From Arabidopsis thaliana (Eukaryota; Streptophyta; Magnoliopsida; Brassicales; Brassicaceae): a stretch of DNA of 64,000 nucleotides. Of the stretch, positions 15,073 to 26,272 are shown one piece after another. Below the pieces are notes generated by a model. It saw only the letters and a list, made by a program, of their open reading frames with translations, did no database searches and was not told where the DNA came from. The position numbers and the translations under genes are program-made. The stretch lies in NCBI RefSeq assembly GCF_000001735.4, contig NC_003070.9, forward strand, positions 28,505,971-28,569,970, read 5' to 3'. Numbering within the stretch: position 1 is the stretch's first letter; each line of letters begins with the position of its first letter.

Positions 15073-15914
15073 TTATGGTAGCAGTATATGGAGCCTCATT
15101 GGATTTATCCACCTCTCCCATCCCTGGCGTTTTCTCAGCTTGTTATTCTGCACATAATTTAATTTCAACATTCAGTAAATATTAGTATTTCATGATTATC
15201 TATCTTGGTGGAAAGAACATAAAACAAAAACAAAAACAGATAAAGTTATAGAACTCTTGTTACGTGTGATTATTAGTAAATTACCTGGATTTCAACTGTA
15301 GCTGATGATTTCATTGAACGCAATATCAACTCAATATCATTAGTCATGCTTTTGATCTGATTTTTTTTATTTTTTATATTTTTGTAAAGGCCAAGAAAAA
15401 ACGATTAAGATTATTATTATCCACTCTATTTTTCAAAAAAATAAAATATTCACTAAAGTTAACTTACTCTTGGAAAATCTGTAATAGTTAAAATATTAAC
15501 CCATCCTTGATTATCCATTTGAGATCTCAAGTACTCATCTTTTGCCAAATTATCATCGCTGCATTATCAATGAAGGTAAACATATCCTAAGAAATCAATA
15601 AACACAAAAAACAAAAAAAACTTTAAAGTAAATAAACCAAAATAAAAGTTTATTTACCTAAAATAATAATCAATTTGGAAAACGATGAAAGAAGATAAAC
15701 TGGAACATGCTGCTGACCTAAAATCTGGAAGATGTGCTAAATCTGTTGCTCACAACTTACATAAGTTAGTAAAAAACTCAAGAGTAATGATAAGAAACAC
15801 TAGCTAATATATATAAAACAAACTTAATAACAACTTACCAAACACAGGTCTATAAGAAAACTGCTGAAGAGGAAAACATGGTTTGATAGAAAACGTTTGT
15901 GAATAATTAGACAT
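15073..15914 (-). CDS. Short La-motif (LARP1-like) protein, 132 residues
   Basis: Five minus-strand exons were found by hand: 15839-15914, 15658-15742, 15468-15558, 15285-15356, 15073-15147. All junctions are GT..AG, frame is kept, and the result is 132 residues. Residues about 45-120 form one La motif: QIDYYFSDDNLAKDEYLR, then MDNQGWVNILTITDFPR, MTNDIELILRSMKSSATVEIQ-like helix, and LRKRQGWERW. The signature closely resembles plant LARP1 (YYFSxxNLxxDxYLRxxMDxxGWVPI), but the long N-terminal part and the C-terminal DM15 repeats of LARP1 are absent; it stops 11 residues after ERW. A TATA box sits about 105 bases upstream. It may bind RNA ends in the cytoplasm (inference). I do not recall an annotated gene here. 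It is a truncated duplicate of a LARP gene or a young gene; a decayed copy is less likely because nothing is broken. Confidence 0.75.
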
Positions 15915-16013
15915 TATAGCCGATTTAATCCCTTTGAAACTGAACTTTGATTCTAATTAGATGGTGTGGAAATAATGTTTCTCGATCTCTTGAATACAGG
16001 GTTGAGTCACGTT

Positions 16014-16025
16014 GTTTATATAGTG
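16014..16025 (-). promoter_or_regulatory. TATA box of the La-motif gene
   Basis: On the minus strand the stretch reads CTATATAAACAA, about 100 bases before the ATG at 15914. This supports the small gene having its own promoter. Confidence 0.5.
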
Positions 16026-16272
16026 GTCTGCTTTTTTTATTCCTAATTAAATTTCAATTAGGATTTTAACAGAAAAAACAAACAAATATCTATATGTATC
16101 TAGTTGATTTAATCTTTGATCAAAAAAAAAAAAAACCCTGTTATATAGTGTACACAATAAATCTATATCTAGTTGACTTAGTCTTTGACCAATAATAAAA
16201 TACATAAAAAAACTATAGAATACGCTGAAATTATAGTTTGTTACAGAAAGAAAAAAAAAGAAAAAGAACAGC

Positions 16273-16744
16273 TTTAAAGTTAGGCCTGAGCATAATACCT
16301 GAACCCGAAGAACCGATCCGAACCCGACCCGAAAAACCCAAACCGAACTCGAACCCGAACTTTTAAAATATTCAAACGGGTCTAAACTTCAAAACCCGAA
16401 AACCCCGAATAAGTACCCAAACATATCTCCAATATAAGTATATATTAATTATATTTATACTTATATATAGAAAAGATTAAGATTTTTTGGATATTTTAGT
16501 TATTTTTGTATATTTTTAAATATATTCAAAATTACTCATGTTGTTTTGGAAATTTTGAAATTTTCAAATAATTTAATAGATTTACATACAAAATTTTGAT
16601 ATTTCAATATATAAATAAATTCGAACCCAAACCCGAACCCGAACCGATCCCGACCCGAAATCTTAAATTACCCGAATGGGTTTTAAATTTCTAAACCCGA
16701 AAAACCCGAACCCGAATACCCGAACGCCCATGCCTATTCAAAGT
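16273..16744. mobile_element. Short non-autonomous hAT-like element
   Basis: The element spans 16281-16736 (456 bp). Inverted ends are TAGGCCTGAGCA on the left and, on the other strand, TAGGCATGGGCG on the right. Flanking 8-bp duplications TTTAAAGT (16273-16280) and TTCAAAGT (16737-16744) differ at one base, so it is older than the 9-kb element. Subterminal zones repeat AACCCGAA/CCCGAACC, and the core is A+T-rich with no coding capacity. End sequence and duplication length assign it to hAT. Confidence 0.8.
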
Positions 16745-16965
16745 TATATAGTGTAGTCTCGTGTTTTCTAATACAGCAATGTAAAAAGGTTTCATGAAGA
16801 ACATTGCAAAATTGTATTGCTTGCAAAATAGTTTTGTCAGCCAAAACACAACACAACAGTTGATAAATATTGTAGAGCTTCAAACGATTAGACTGCAAAA
16901 GACCTTCAAAGTTCTTCACCAAATTTGACTTATGCCTAACGGCCCTAATCATCATCAGCTTCAGA

Positions 16966-18332
16966 TCATAAAGACATTTCTTTCTTTTCTTTATATTCCT
17001 CCAGAGTTATCAGTGACTCCTTGTTTTTGGTCCAATCTGCAGGTCTTGGCATAATTATCGCAATATACCCTTCGCGGTCAGCCTGAAACAATTAGATTTT
17101 ATAAGAATGGGAGGTGATCAAAATACAGAACATCATCATTAGCTTTATCCTACTCATGTATAAAAGCAAGGAAACGATGATCAAGTTATTTAAGTTATCC
17201 AACTGATTCCATAAGCAAAGTTCTTGACATTAAGAGTATAACATAAGAGCTCAAATTGTTATTGAAGGTACAGCAACAATAGAGACTCATAGCAAAAAAT
17301 GAGATTTTCATTGGTTTTTGAGGATTTGTTAGAGAAGCCAATTTTCCTCTCTTATTACTTACCGTTGAATTAAGAAGCTCTGGTTGCTTAATCAATCTCT
17401 CGTTGACCTCCAAGAGAGAGCCTTTAACGCAGCACCTAGCAAAAACCAATTCAGAACAAAGACAACTTCATTTTTTTGCAAATAAGAACTTAGGACAAAG
17501 GAAAGTGAAAACAGAAAAAAGCTTTGCACACCTAACAATGTAAGTATCTTTTGCAGTGGAAACTTTGCACAATGCTGTATTCGATTCAGAGCGCAACGCA
17601 TTCTACACAAGAAGAGCAAGTAAAAAACAGTAGCTAAAGCCAGAATCTAGACTCAATCAAAGACAATAAACACACAATTTCGAACTGCAAAACTTCAAGC
17701 TATAACAATTACTAAAAGTCTAAGACTCAAGAATCAAGAGAAAGCCACCTTTTTACGCTTGCCGGAGACTTTCAAGACGCTACGATCAGACTTACCAACA
17801 TTGAAATCGACACTAGTGATTCCACCTTCATCCTTAAAAGCTATATGCGTAGGAGCCAATCCAATTACACACAAACTATCAAACAAACAAACACACAAGT
17901 AAGAAGAAAACCAATTTCATCATTTCAACAGCAAAAGGAACAATCTTTGACATACCCATTAGCGTGACGGTAAATATATTGATCATGACCCGATTTAGTA
18001 AAATCTGCAAAAACATTGAAAAGGGTTTAATTCACTTCACACTATCAAAAGGGGTTTTGAAAAACACTAAACAGTAGGTGAATCTGAGAACCTGTGATGA
18101 AGTAAGAAACAAAATTGACTTGTGTAGCTGAAGGAGGAGAAATCGGAAGTTCTCCAATATCTGAAAGCAGAAGCTTTCTCAATTCGTCTTCCTCTTCATC
18201 TTCTTGTGTAGCTAGCTGCTGCTTCTGTTGGTCGTCGCAATCTTCTACTTCGTCGTTTCTCTTTGGGTTAGTTAATTCGATTGTATCCTCAATTTCTGGA
18301 AACTTCGCTACATCAAGCTTCAGAATCTCCAT
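16966..18332 (-). CDS. ABITRAM/FAM206 family protein (single-hybrid motif)
   Basis: Six minus-strand exons: 18092-18332, 17956-18004, 17749-17875, 17532-17602, 17363-17435, 16966-17082; 225 residues. The N-terminal 70 residues are acidic and Gln-rich (QQKQQLATQEDEEEDE). From residue 78 on the protein follows the animal ABITRAM pattern: a YFIT/DFTKSGHDQYIYRH segment, GLCVIGLAPTH, KVSGKRKKNAL, YIVRCCVKGSLLEVNERL, then EGYIAIIMPRP and a final TLEEYKE. Animal ABITRAM is reported as a nuclear actin-binding protein; the plant role is unknown. The predicted fold is a lipoyl-like beta barrel, hence the single-hybrid name used for At1g75980. Confidence 0.85.
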
Positions 18333-18405
18333 TGTTTCGACTGTTTAACCTTTGACGGCGAAAAAACAATCGGAGTTACTTCGCCGATTTGTAATTACAT
18401 AACTA

Positions 18406-18423
18406 ATGGGCCTAAAGGCCCAT
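18406..18423. promoter_or_regulatory. Palindromic GGCCCA pair upstream of the ABITRAM gene
   Basis: ATGGGCC and GGCCCAT face each other around TAAA, about 75 bases before the start codon at 18332. GGCCCA is the core of the plant UP1/site II type element common in growth and housekeeping promoters. Confidence 0.5.
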
Positions 18424-18652
18424 CTACTGATCTTGGGTTTGAATCATGTTCATGTTCTTCTATATTACTAACTTCACTTCTTCAGTGAATTTATTTACCA
18501 GAATTTTGATCCCAATGTGGACTTGTGATAAAGTTTGAGATTTTGTTTTTTCATAAAGTAAAAGAACTGATGTGCATAATAACAAGAAAAAGTCAGATAA
18601 TTCAAAATAACAAAAGTGTTAACAGACAAAAACAGTAGAATTTGAAACAAAT

Positions 18653-20748
18653 CTAGAAATCATCATCGTCTTCCTCAGCCATGTATTTAGCGAGCTCCTC
18701 TTCTTGCTGTTTCATCTCCCTTCTTTTCTCCTCGCTCTCTTTCTCCCTGTGCGTGTTTGGCGGGAACCTCAGTGCTCTAACCGCTTCATTGTGCATATTC
18801 AAACAGAAGGCAATCCTCGAGTTAAACGCAGTCTGTGGTTCATTAGTGGAGTAGATGTCTCCTGTTTCCTTGGAGACCATACAACCGTTCTTGTGGTCGA
18901 TGGTTGCGTCGATTGCTCCATCTCTAATGGCTTTAGCGACGATGCTTTCTGCATCAGCCACTGGGTTCGCTGAGTTCAGTCTCAGCTTTTGAGCAACATC
19001 CTGTAGAGAGATTCTGGAGTAGGAAATGCTGATGTTGCGCAGTCCTGTTCTGATCACGTTGTGTCGGAGTCTGACTATGAGGTTGTGAGTCCTGTCTTCC
19101 GCAAATGTTTTGGCAAACTTCTCTTGGATTTTCCCGAACAGCTCCAAGTCACCAATTCTCACAGCCTTACAAAATTTAAACAAGAGTATTAGCAAGAAAA
19201 CCTTAATTAAAGCATATGTTAGAAATGTAAAAAAGATTGAACTCACGTTGGTCAGCTCAAAATATGGCCTAAGAGTCTTCTCCATTCCTTTCTGAGTGAA
19301 GATAGATCGTTCAGGTATTTCACCCAACAACAGCCGAACTATGATAGCCCACTTGTTGCACTGGATTCTGAATCCCAGAGATGCAACAGGTGCTTTCCTA
19401 GCAGCTTGGAGGAGACTCTCTTTTGCATCGGTGTACTCAAGTTGAATCGTCCTGATCTTGCCAAGGTAAAACAAGTACCTACAAAACTGTAAATTTATAT
19501 AACGAGATGAGTATCGTTTCTAGTTGAAACATGTGAATGTAGTTTGGAGAAATTCACAGTGAAAAGTTGGCATTAGTAAGCATCAGAGAGGTTGGCATAA
19601 GTAAGCATCACAATTAACTTAGAATTAGAAACTAGAATGTATGAAAGGGTTACCTGTTGGTTAGAGTGTGCCTCAAATCGAGGCGCTTTTGATCTCAACT
19701 TCTCTGCTTGGTCGTACAGGTTGTAGTGTAGATAATTGCGAAGCAACAGATTCAAAAGTGTTTCCTGGCCCAATTCGTCGTGGCGCAGTGTGGCCGAATG
19801 GTGAAGAGCAAGAAGAGTACTGCAACAGAAAGAGAGACAAGTTAATAAGATAATTGAGTGTTGAACTAATATGATAAAAGTTGAAAGATGACTGTGAACT
19901 TGTACTCACCTACGTATCTCTGCAAGATCATTAGTTAGCTCGTAACTTAAGGAGTAGTAAAAATACAATTTGGAAGCAATGACATCAACGGTTCTCCTGT
20001 TTACGCTTTTGAGGCGAGCAATGCTAGCGGTAGAACAAACTTTGGCCTGAAAGCAAAGAAAGTAAAACAATGAAGACCACAGCAAGATTTATAAATAAAG
20101 TATGTCAGTTAGAGAGATAGAGAAGAAGTAAACCTCGTTGTACTTTTTCTGATCAATGAGAAAAAGAAGAACAATGAAGTAGCAGTAAATCTCGAGCTCT
20201 GCAGGTAGATGCTTAGGAGGAGCTTGGGAATTCGATGATGCTGTATCAACTTCCATGTCATGTTCATCACTCTGTACCAATATTATAAATTCCATCAAAT
20301 TAAGGGCAAACACTAATACATGAATCTAATTACAGATCCTAGATAAGCTCGTAATCAAAGTGGACAAGTGAAGCTACACATACCTTCGGCACAAAAGAAG
20401 AGAGACGAGTGTGAGCTTCAGATCCAGGAACCAAAGCGAAATCAAGGAAAGAAGAGATCACGGAACCCGTGAGCTTCCTTCGTAGTCCAACGGTGAGACG
20501 CACAGCACGAGCAATACGACGGACTTCCTTTGTATAAGATCCAGTATCAATCAGAGCTGCAATCTCCTTCAAATCTGGAGAAAAAAAAAAGCAGTACAAC
20601 GAATTCAATTTTGAAACAAACCTAGCAATGTGAGATTAAGAGAAACTGAAGCATAAGATAGAGATTTACTCTGTAGCGTGGAGGTAGGAGCAGAGACGAC
20701 GGATTGCGTTGGGGTTTGGTTATCTTTCATCTCTACGTCCTGAGTCAT
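18653..20748 (-). CDS. RPN3B: 26S proteasome lid subunit RPN3 (PCI domain)
   Basis: Seven minus-strand exons: 20670-20748, 20384-20574, 20134-20271, 19910-20046, 19654-19819, 19247-19486, 18653-19165; 487 residues. The PCI domain occupies about residues 240-425, with IRIGDLELFGKIQ-like and VRLRHNVIRTGLRNISISYS helices and SRISLQDVAQKLRL in the winged helix. The C-terminus is charged and ends MAEEDDDDF. RPN3 (PSMD3/S3) is a structural subunit of the 19S regulatory particle. Arabidopsis has two copies; the b assignment rests on map position. No missing residue or truncation is seen. Confidence 0.95.
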
Positions 20749-20880
20749 CTTTTTCGCAAATCTCAAGTCGTCTTCTTCTTGACGAAGGTAAATTAAAAAT
20801 TGATTTGAAAAGAGCAGGGCTTAACGCACACATAAGTACTCTTATGTTTTCCTTTTTCTTTTCCTAGACAGAAATTACCA

Positions 20881-21712
20881 AATTATATTTGGGAAAAATG
20901 TTGTTTTATACGCGAACTTTCAAAAAGTAGCTATTCTATACGTGAACTCTGACGTCGGCCAAAATAAACATGAAAAATACGTTGACCAGCCATTTTAACA
21001 GAAACAAAATGTTGACCTCGCCAAAATCCCGAGACGTTAACTCGCTGATTAACCCCGTTAAGAGAACGTTAATGAATTCTGTTAAGACCAAAACGCCGTC
21101 GTTTCAAACCTAACGAAACAAATCAAAATGCCCAAATCGAAAACTCAATCCCTAATTCTCTCAAACCAAATCCCTAATTCTCTCATTGGTAAAATCGTGT
21201 TTGTTCTTCGATTAATCTTGTTGTGATTGCCTTAGCAATAGAAGGCGAAGTCGACATTGCTCCTGTTCCACCACGACGAGTAGCTGAAACCGGAGATGGA
21301 GTTTGATGGTGGAGTTCTAGCTTTGCCGGCTGTTGTTGTAGCAGAGTCTTCTGTCGGAGTTGAAGCTCAAAGAAGATAGATTGAGAGAAGTTGGATATAA
21401 GAAATCGATTTGGGGAAGATGAAGACTTAGGGTTTGAGTTTTCGATTTGGGGATTTTGTTTTGTTTCGTTTAGAACAAAACGACACCGTTTCGGCTTTAA
21501 CAGAGTTTATTAACGTGCTGTTAACGGGGTTAATTGGGTCTGTTAATGCGAGTTAACGTCTCGGGATTTTGGCCAGGTCAACGTTTTGTTTCTGTTAAAA
21601 TGGCTGGTCAACGTATTTTTCATATTTATTTTGGCCGACGTCAGAGTTCACGTATAAAATGGCCACTTTTTGAAAGTTCGTATATAAAACAACATTTTTC
21701 CCAATTATATTT
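20881..21712. mobile_element. Mutator-like (MULE) non-autonomous element with long inverted repeats
   Basis: The element spans 20891-21702 (812 bp). Terminal inverted repeats of roughly 215-225 bp (about 20891-21104 and 21477-21702) start GGGAAAAATGTTGTTTTATA on both strands and stay about 90% alike by eye. A perfect 10-bp direct duplication AATTATATTT flanks it at 20881-20890 and 21703-21712. The core of about 370 bp has no transposase. Long inverted repeats plus a 9-11 bp duplication point to MULE. The right end is 94 bases from tRNA-Asp and the left end about 130 bases upstream of the RPN3 start codon. Confidence 0.85.
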
Positions 21713-21796
21713 TTCCATTTTATTTTTTTCTTTCCCTTGAAGGCAGATATTATCTTGTTTGTTAATACTATTAATGTCATTAATTAGAACATCAAA

Positions 21797-21868
21797 GTCG
21801 TTGTAGTATAGTGGTAAGTATTCCCGCCTGTCACGCGGGTGACCCGGGTTCGATCCCCGGCAACGGCG
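21797..21868 (+). tRNA. tRNA-Asp (anticodon GUC)
   Basis: A 72-nt gene starting GTCGTTGTAGTATAGTGG. The anticodon loop is CTGTCAC (GUC). T arm is CCCGGGTTCGATCCCCGG, and the acceptor stem GTCGTTG pairs with CAACGGC. No intron. It looks functional. Confidence 0.96.
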
Positions 21869-22534
21869 CTAACATTTTTTTATCGAGTAAATCTATTGTT
21901 AATACGGTGTCGACGAGTCTATGAGCTTCCTTTCCTTTGTTGTGTCTGTCTCATTAGAATTTTGAAGATCAACCCAAATTCGAGAATCGATGGTTTCTGG
22001 CTTTCTACTTCCATTTTTTTTCTCTCTCTGTGTAAATCTGCTTCCATTTGTGAGTTATTTTCGTTATAATGTTATATAAGAATTCAACTTTGCAAGGGTA
22101 CTTGTTGGAAATAAAAGAATCAACTGTTCCATCACATTAAAACTGATAACCAAAGAAAAGAGGTAATTTGTCCAAACTGTGTCTCACTCTCACCTAAACA
22201 AAACTACAAAACAGAGGAAAAAAGAAAAGAAAAGAGGATGCCTCAGTAGTTCTTCTCTAACAAAAACCCAAGACGACGACCAACCATAAAATAAATTGAA
22301 CATATATTCCTAAGCGACTCTAAACAAAACAGACCACAAGCTAAAACACTGTCAATCAATGGATAGTAAAAAAAAAAGAAGGGGAATGAGATACACTTAT
22401 GGCAAACATGTCTTCTTGATGGACAGAAGAAGCAAACATAGAAAGAAAGTGAGAGAACAAGGAGATAGAAAAAAAACATCCAACGACTTGGGCTTTTTTC
22501 TTCTTTTTATGTTTGTGTAAGAGAAACCTCACTC
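21869..22534. other. Spacer and 3' UTR of ALBA4
   Basis: The right part is the presumed 3' UTR of the minus-strand ALBA4 gene. No other gene recognised. Confidence 0.6.
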
Positions 22535-24518
22535 TCAAGCAGCTGCCTGGACTGGTGGTCCATCTGATCTGTTGTTGAAACCACCATCACCACCACGTCC
22601 TCCTCCTCTTCCACGTCCTCCCCTTCCACGTCCACGTCCACGCCCTGCATCAAACCAATTCAAAACTCATGGCTTCTTCACACAATTACAGTTCAAGAAC
22701 CAGGTAAAAGAATACAGAATGTTTTAATTTATTTTACCACGACCCTGAGGACCATCATAACCACCACGGCCCTGAGAAGGACCATCATAACCACCACGGC
22801 CCTGAGAAGGACCATCATAACCACCACGGCCTTGAGAAGGACCATCATAACCACCACGGCCCTGAGGAGGACCATCATAACCACGGCGACCCTGAGGACC
22901 ATCGTAACCACCGCGACCCTGAGGACCATCGTAACCACCACGGCCCTGAGGAGGGGCATCATAACCACCACGGTCATCATATCCACGGTGTTCATGAGGA
23001 GCATCGTAACCGTAACCTCCATCTTGTGGTGCATCATACTCATTCGGAGGACCATTGTATCCTCCTCTTCCACGACCACGACTGCTGCGTCCTCTGCCAC
23101 GTCCTCTTCCTCTACCATAGGACTGCTCACGTTCCCAACCTCCATCTTCATGCTCAACGTTCACATAAGCATTTCCTGACAGCAAAAAAAAAAAGACTTT
23201 ATTCATGAATCATATGTTCAAAATCAATATTCAACGTTCACTAAGCCAGATGATCTATGTAGGGCATTTTTAAGGTAATCTAACCTCTGCCACCTCGCCC
23301 CCTTCCTCTTCCCCTTCCTCTTCCTCTTCCCCTCCCTCTGCCACCAGGTGAACCCTCTGCAAGAAAAGTGAAAAAGGACACTAATAAAGAAAGCAAGTAC
23401 AAGGGAGATTCAGAATAACACAGAGAGTGTTGTTGACAAACCTCGTCCTTCATAATCAATATCGCCCATTGGCTTCACCAACTCAATAGGAATTGGGCAC
23501 TGGTACCTGAAAGATCATTTGATTAGAATTATTAGAATAAGAAGTCTAAGGACCACAATTGCTTGAGACATAACGTATGAATCTAATTATAACTAAGGAC
23601 CACAAAAGAATCATTCAGAAACATCAAAACAAAACACGAACTCACCCAACAGAGGAGGTATTAAGCTCAATCTTGGATAGGGTAATGGTTATCATTGACA
23701 CATGCCTTGTAGTCTCCAAACTTCAAGACAAAACAAAAAGAAAAGAAATAAGTAAAGTTTGCTATGGTGACAAAACTTGAAACAGTAGAACATATTAAAA
23801 ATGAGCTTTTATAAAAGTTTTTATTGGCCCCTTACGGTAGAAGGCCTTCCTCTGTTGGTTCCCATGTGTCTGTGATGTCTGTGGATCCAATAGATGTGTT
23901 CTGATGAAGATCAGGGATCCTTCTCTGCAATACATATTAAAAAGGGACATTTTCAAACACCCATCTGAACAACACTTCGTGAATTGGACAGGGCAAATCT
24001 CCAAAAAAATACCTTAATCAGCTCTACAATGGTCACAGTCTTGTTGATAGCTCTTCCCATTGCCTTGAATACAACTTCAGTTGACCCTTTATCCTATACA
24101 AACAAACCAAATTCTAAATAAAATTGTTCAATCAAAAAGCAAACTCATGTTCACAAAACTTCTAGTAGATTAACATAAATGAAGTAACAAATCTAATCAT
24201 TTTTGAATTCATATTAATAACTGTAAAGTATAACGCCTAGATTACAAAATAGCTTATAATAATTGATCTCAAGATTCAAAACTTCTTAATACCAATTGAC
24301 AAAAACAGTTCATAAACCCTAAACCATATCTCCCAACACGCCACAAAAACCAAACAATGAATTGTAAATTGACACATTTCAGATTCATTGAATACCTGAA
24401 GAAGAGTCATCGCATAGGTGATGTAGTTTCGTGCCCTGCCTTGACTAGTGATACGAATCTCATTCGCATCAATCGGCGTATCCGCTTTCGGCTTCACCAC
24501 TCGTTGATACTTATCCAT
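22535..24518 (-). CDS. ALBA4: Alba DNA/RNA-binding protein with C-terminal RGG repeats (ALBA4)
   Basis: Eight coding exons on the minus strand: 24396-24518, 24013-24093, 23836-23924, 23646-23720, 23442-23506, 23285-23356, 22738-23175, 22535-22644; 350 residues. The Alba fold covers about residues 15-105 (NEIRITSQGRARNYITYAMT, then GRAINKTVTIVELIKRRIP). After about residue 140 come RG/RGG tracts and eight copies of a 9-10 residue repeat of type RGGYDGPSQG, ending with FNNRSDGPPVQAAA. Such proteins bind nucleic acids and join RNA granules. The start MDKYQRV lies immediately after a 5' UTR intron; an upstream extension exists only through a non-ATG codon inside that intron. The Rpp20/25-like Alba class with RGG tail fits ALBA4-6. 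Confidence 0.94.
22740..22992 (-). repeat. In-gene tandem repeat coding RGGYDGP units
   Basis: About eight head-to-tail units of 27-30 bp, each coding a variant of RGGYDGPSQG. The three consecutive GPSQG units near 22768-22858 are almost identical at DNA level, which favours copy-number change. Confidence 0.85.
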
Positions 24519-24665
24519 CTGAATCAACCCCAAAATGGAAAATCAATGAGAAAACTAGGGTTTTTGTCGAATCCTTGTAACAAAACACACAGAGACAAAA
24601 ACCAGTAAAAGGAATAAAATCGGGATTTATCTTCAAAATTTCATCATAGCTTGATGCTTTTTTAC
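24519..24665 (-). other. 5' UTR intron of ALBA4
   Basis: On the minus strand a GTAAAAAAG donor ends the leader exon at 24666. The acceptor TTGATTCAG touches the ATG at 24518. Confidence 0.7.
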
Positions 24666-26272
24666 CTTAAGGAGTTGTTGTGGTTAGATCTTTCGAAAGA
24701 GACGAAGATTGAGATAAAACGAAAATGGTGGTTTTGTTGCCCAGGAAGAGCCCTCGTTGTACGGCTTTGTTTCTTCTCCTTGATACGCCCTAAGGGAAGA
24801 AGAATTTGATGCAAAGCCTCTCTGATATATATCAGCCGCACTACTTCTCTTCCACACACACACGTTGCACTACCCTAATCAGGTTTCGGTTCAAGATTTT
24901 GCTCTAAACCAACTTAAACCGAACCAAGATAATTCAAACTGGACCGATATAATAACCGTATTAACCACCTCCATCTTCAGTCGTAAAAAGAGATTTGATC
25001 AACGATTAGCTGTTATTCGTTAAATTAGATCCAGTAATTAAGGTTCTTAATTGATATGTGACCGGGAATGTTTTGTATATCGGTTTACATTGATTTTTCG
25101 GTTTAGTTGTGCTTTTTTTTTTCTGTGAGTGTAAAGTCCAAATTTCTTGTAATAAAATCTTCAAGATAGATTATCCAGTTGCACAAAATGCGAAGGAAAA
25201 AGTCTAAATGGCTTTTTCAGAAGAAAATAAAATAAAATTAATTGTTTAGATGAGAACCAAATCTACACGTTATTAATAGACAAAATCTGGATTTTCGGTA
25301 CTAACTAGTACTATTAACCAACGAAAAGACAAATTTGTAGTTTAATTTTAATATTTGGAGAACGTGTCTATGTTATCTCTATGTTTACTTATTAGTTAAT
25401 AAAGATTAATATTTTATACCAATATTTAGTAAAGTATTTTATACAGAATTTCGCGAAAATTTTATGATCAAAAATAATAATTGTCAAACTTCAACAAGAA
25501 ACTGAGATCTATGTTTTCTTAGGAGAAAAGAAAAGTAATGTCTCTTTGAATTTTAGTTACCATATAATTGTTGTAACCATCCATAATTACAAAATAAAAT
25601 ATTGTTGGGAGTCTTGACCCAACAAACGTGAGAAGCATTTAAGTTTGTTTTGTGGCACAATCCAAAACTTGAAACAATGTAAGACTAATAGCATAACTAA
25701 TTAACGATGTAATGATGACATAATCAAGTAAAATTTCCATTAATTCTGTATTAATGATCTGAAAAATAATGTACCTTTTGTCGAGGTAATATATTCGGCT
25801 GTGAATCAGCGGAAATGTATTAACAAAGCTTTCTCACATGATCACACTTCCTCTCACGTCGTTAACACAAAGACAGATGGAGGATTCGTTTGGTTCACTA
25901 CTACTAAAACAAAAGTAGGCCACAGTTTTAAGATATGGATAATTTGGTATAAAAGTAATAATTTTATTTAAATAAATACCAAAATCGGGTTTAACAATAA
26001 ATGTATTTTTCAAAATATTTTATTTTATCACATTAATATAGTGTAGAGCTCAAACTCAAAGCAATAGATTCATTATACGTAACATGTAAATTTTAATTTT
26101 ATTGCCATGTATTACAATTTCTGTTTAATAAATCTGGGCTGGCCAACTTTTATATGGATCACTTTCCTTTATTACAAATTTACAATGAGCAACATACAGG
26201 TTTTGAGAAAGTCTATACATTACAGATAGTATTATACCATGACAATTGACACAGCAAAAGCACTTAAAATCT
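24666..26272. other. ALBA4 promoter and spacer
   Basis: Leader and promoter of the minus-strand ALBA4 at 24666-25000, then A+T-rich DNA up to the 3' end of the thioredoxin-fold gene. No gene or transposon end was recognised. Confidence 0.55.

Noticed and set aside
22729-23179. Long frames of Met/Val or Thr/Ile repeats on both strands
   Set aside because: They are shadows of the in-gene RGGYDGP tandem repeat of ALBA4.
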